From: Diogma glabrata
Lineage: Eukaryota; Arthropoda; Insecta; Diptera; Cylindrotomidae
NCBI GenBank assembly: GCA_963693315.1
Contig: OY856187.1
Location: 427,227,638-427,291,637 of the forward strand
Length of the DNA stretch: 64,000 nucleotides
Direction of reading: 5' to 3'
The notes under the pieces are model-generated. The model worked only from the letters and a program-made list of their open reading frames with translations, ran no database searches and was not told the origin of the DNA. Shown one piece after another: positions 61,741 through 64,000 of this stretch. A program made the position numbers and the translations under genes. How positions within the stretch are numbered: the first letter of the stretch is position 1; every line of letters begins with the position of its first letter.

Positions 61741-61912
61741 AATTCTTGCTTTTTTCCCTTTTTTCCTTAAATTGTTAGATTTATTATATTATATTTTTTT
61801 GCCTGATGATGGTTCTTGTTTAGAACAGAAAACGTTTGCAAATATAAAAAATTTAAACATTATTTAAATATCGATTTTAATTTGTTTGGACTACACCAAT
61901 GAAAAACAACTT
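61741..61912 (+). mobile_element. 172-bp insertion with hammerhead-like motif and 11-bp target duplication
   Basis: TTGTAAATTTT occurs at 61730-61740 and again at 61913-61923, exactly bracketing the insert and splitting the gypsy frame. Inside, 61803-61831 reads CTGATGATGGTTCTTGTTTA then GAACAGAAAACG: CUGAUGA, a hairpin and GAAA. It ends ACTACACCAATGAAAAACAA and has no coding frame. Confidence 0.8.
61803..61831 (+). ncRNA. Hammerhead-like core
   Basis: CTGATGA at 61803-61809, a stem GTTCT/AGAAC with a TGTTT loop, and GAAA at 61828-61831. Bases TG and CA next to the core may extend the stem. Stems I and III and a cleavage site were not located, so activity is unproven. Confidence 0.5.
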
Positions 61913-62164
61913 TTGTAAATTTTGTCGATGGCGTTTCACAATTAGCGGTTTTTAAATTAATCATTGAAGTTGTAAAAGCTGAGATGGAGGTAGATACTGG
62001 AGCTTCAACAAGTATTATCAGCATTCAAGAATATAGAGATAAGTTCAATAATTTAGAATTAAAAGAATGTCATAATGTACTTTCAACTATTTCAGGTCAA
62101 TATTTAAAACTACACCTTTTTTAATTTAATTTCAGAAGTTTTCATTTATATTTATATATTCATT

Positions 62165-62480
62165 TATATTACCCTGCGTACTCCAGTCCCTGCCATTGAC
62201 ATATGAGTAAGCATGAAATATCACATACCACTGGCAATGGCAGGAGATGTCATTAGCCAAGATGATATCTTAGGGTGCTGGCGGACGAACTTTAATTAGT
62301 CAACGGCAGCACGTCCAGTATTAGCTGGGCAGCGTTCCGTAGTGGTGCCGCTCATTAGCTCTTCCGAGGAATCAGACCAACACGTAATTATGTGTGGGCT
62401 TTGTGCCTCGATTCAGGTGGTGGGTGATGCGTCTGGGGTGCACTGCATCATCTGGACTATTGGCAATTAGTTTAGGATTT
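62165..62480 (-). repeat. Dispersed hairpin-bearing repeat, longest copy
   Basis: Minus-strand start AACTAATTGCCAATAGTCCA, then about 60 bases absent from the copy at 36045-36330, then shared sequence through ACCCTAAGATATCATCTTGG to TACGCAGGGTAA. The stem CCTGCCATTG/CAATGGCAGG is kept. Confidence 0.85.
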
Positions 62481-62537
62481 TTTACTTAGTTATCCATTTT
62501 AAAATAAAACATAAAAAAATAAAATAAAACCCTTTTG

Positions 62538-63060
<523 letters not shown>

Positions 63061-64000
63061 TTTTTTTTTTTTTAATAAAATGTGTTGTGTAATAGGGTTT
63101 AGAATATGTGTCACAACAACATATAAATACCTTTTAAGACCTAGGTCTAGACCTGGGTCCCACAACAACTGGCGTTCTAAGGTGTAGATTAACGCTTTTT
63201 TTAAACATCTGCGGATTGAAGCCACCTGAGACTAAGTGTTCCGGCAAACTATTCCATTTGTACGCAGTTCGGACAAAGAAGTCTCTCTGCGATCTGCCAG
63301 TATAACAGCGCGGGATCTTTACCGTTTCACCGGTTGCGGCAGCCGATTGCCGAGTGGAACGGGGGTAAGAATAAGTTTGAGGCATGATGCCGCTGATTTC
63401 ATCTGATCACTGCTGATGACGATATTTGTAAAAAACAACGAGGTCAGCAACAGTGCGACGATGTTGTAGGGAATCAAGTTTTGATGTCAAAGTTCGATCA
63501 CCCACAATTCGTATAGCTCGCTTTTGAACAGATTCCAAGAGGGCCAAGATGGAAACAGAGGCAGCACCCCAAACTTAACAGCAGTACTCCATACAGGGAC
63601 GAATATAGGACTTATAAACATGGATCAATTAGTATGGAGTGAAAAATTTTTTGCATCTATTTAGGAGGCCGAGTTTTTTGGACGCGCTTTTTGCCATCGC
63701 CATTACATGATCGTTCCAGAGTAGGTCATTTGAAACTGTGACACCCAATAAACTAATGTTTTTACATTCACCTATTGGTTCATCACACATACTAAATAAA
63801 ATACCTTTGGGGAACTCGGTCTTTAATCTGGAAACAATCAACAGCTGTGTTTTGGTAGAGTTGAAATTGACAAGGTTTTGGTCACCCCAGTCGGTGACTT
63901 TATTCAGGTCTTTGTTCACGTTTATGGCAGCGTCTCTCCGGGCAGGATTAATTCGTTCGTGCATTTTACCTTTTGAAGGAAGGGGCTCGAACGACTTGTG
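63061..64000 (-). pseudogene. Second jockey/CR1-like LINE copy, runs off the window
   Basis: Highly similar to 32551-33480. Minus-strand frames give TQLLIVSRLKTEFPKGILFS, NDLLWNDHVMAMAKSASKKL, GLLNRCKKFFTPY, and, after a stop near 63600, PQTYSYPRSTRQSAAATGET and [20 protein letters not shown]. The tail and a run of T at 63061-63073 (its A tail) abut (TA)n. The RT catalytic part lies beyond the window edge. Confidence 0.92.

Larger units (their letters stand above)
61217..62110 (+). pseudogene. Gypsy-type gag-protease remnant
   Basis: Gag is recognisable from KLAERIKFQKIVQEIGEPMK, DFVVRLWC, CYFGEFAVGREAVYKQKA, DSLIIGLGNKKIQFDLDKC and a shortened zinc knuckle NCRRCGCHTSSVCRGH (one spacer is two residues short). 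A 172-bp insert interrupts 61740/61913. After it LAVFKLIIEVVKAEMEV leads to the protease motif DTGASTSIIS. Stops occur near 61335, 61401 and 61552. The remnant starts right after a satellite unit and ends near 62110 without RT. It is a different family from the element at 11.6-15.6 kb. Confidence 0.82.

Overview
The window reads as strongly AT-rich, repeat-dominated eukaryotic DNA, most likely from an arthropod and probably an insect. Supporting this are invertebrate-type non-LTR retrotransposons (RTE-like and jockey/CR1-like), two Ty3/gypsy-type elements primed by tRNA-Leu and tRNA-Lys, GIY-YIG Penelope-like elements (PLEs), a PIF/Harbinger transposon, an IS630/Tc1-type transposase, two short spliceosomal introns and very long (TA)n tracts. 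I see no bacterial operons, rRNA or tRNA genes, CRISPR arrays or intact host gene. Almost every real reading frame belongs to a mobile element, and nearly all carry frameshifts, stops or truncations.

Layout. 0-4.3 kb: an RTE-like LINE with a 5S rRNA-like head, bounded by (TA)n, and a 243-bp MITE inside the second (TA)n. 4.3-7.4 kb: repeat fragments, a PLE tail and a deleted Harbinger transposon (25-bp TIRs, TTA target duplication) with MADF and transposase remnants. 7.6-11 kb: a second RTE-like LINE with a 54-bp in-frame duplication. 11.6-15.65 kb: a minus-strand gypsy element with two similar LTRs whose RT/RNase H region is deleted. 15.9-25.8 kb: degenerate repeats, a jockey-like LINE 5' part and LINE fragments. 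26-28.6 kb: an interleaved inverted structure (A-B-A'-B'). 28.7-30.8 kb: an IS630/Tc1-like transposon whose transposase begins with a RING-H2 finger, flanked by inverted arrays of a 20-bp motif. 31-37 kb: a tandem repeat, a nearly complete jockey/CR1-like LINE and more (TA)n. 37-39 kb: an intron-containing transposase-like pseudogene. 39.5-43.7 kb: the 5' part of a gypsy-type element whose Gag is preceded by a RING-H2 finger. 43.9-48.4 kb: a tandem satellite broken by an RTE-like LINE and a PLE. 49.1-52.4 kb: two head-to-head PLE copies forming a large palindrome, followed by small perfect palindromes. 52.4-64 kb: three tandem arrays, a gypsy gag-protease remnant holding a 172-bp hammerhead-like insertion, and another LINE copy.

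The genes do not form a host pathway. The window is a record of nested transposition. The observations I rank highest are the RING-transposase fusion, the RING-Gag element, the 5S-like head of the first LINE, the hammerhead-like cores (including one on a short insert with an 11-bp target duplication), the A-B-A'-B' structure, and a dispersed repeat with a compensatory change in a predicted hairpin.
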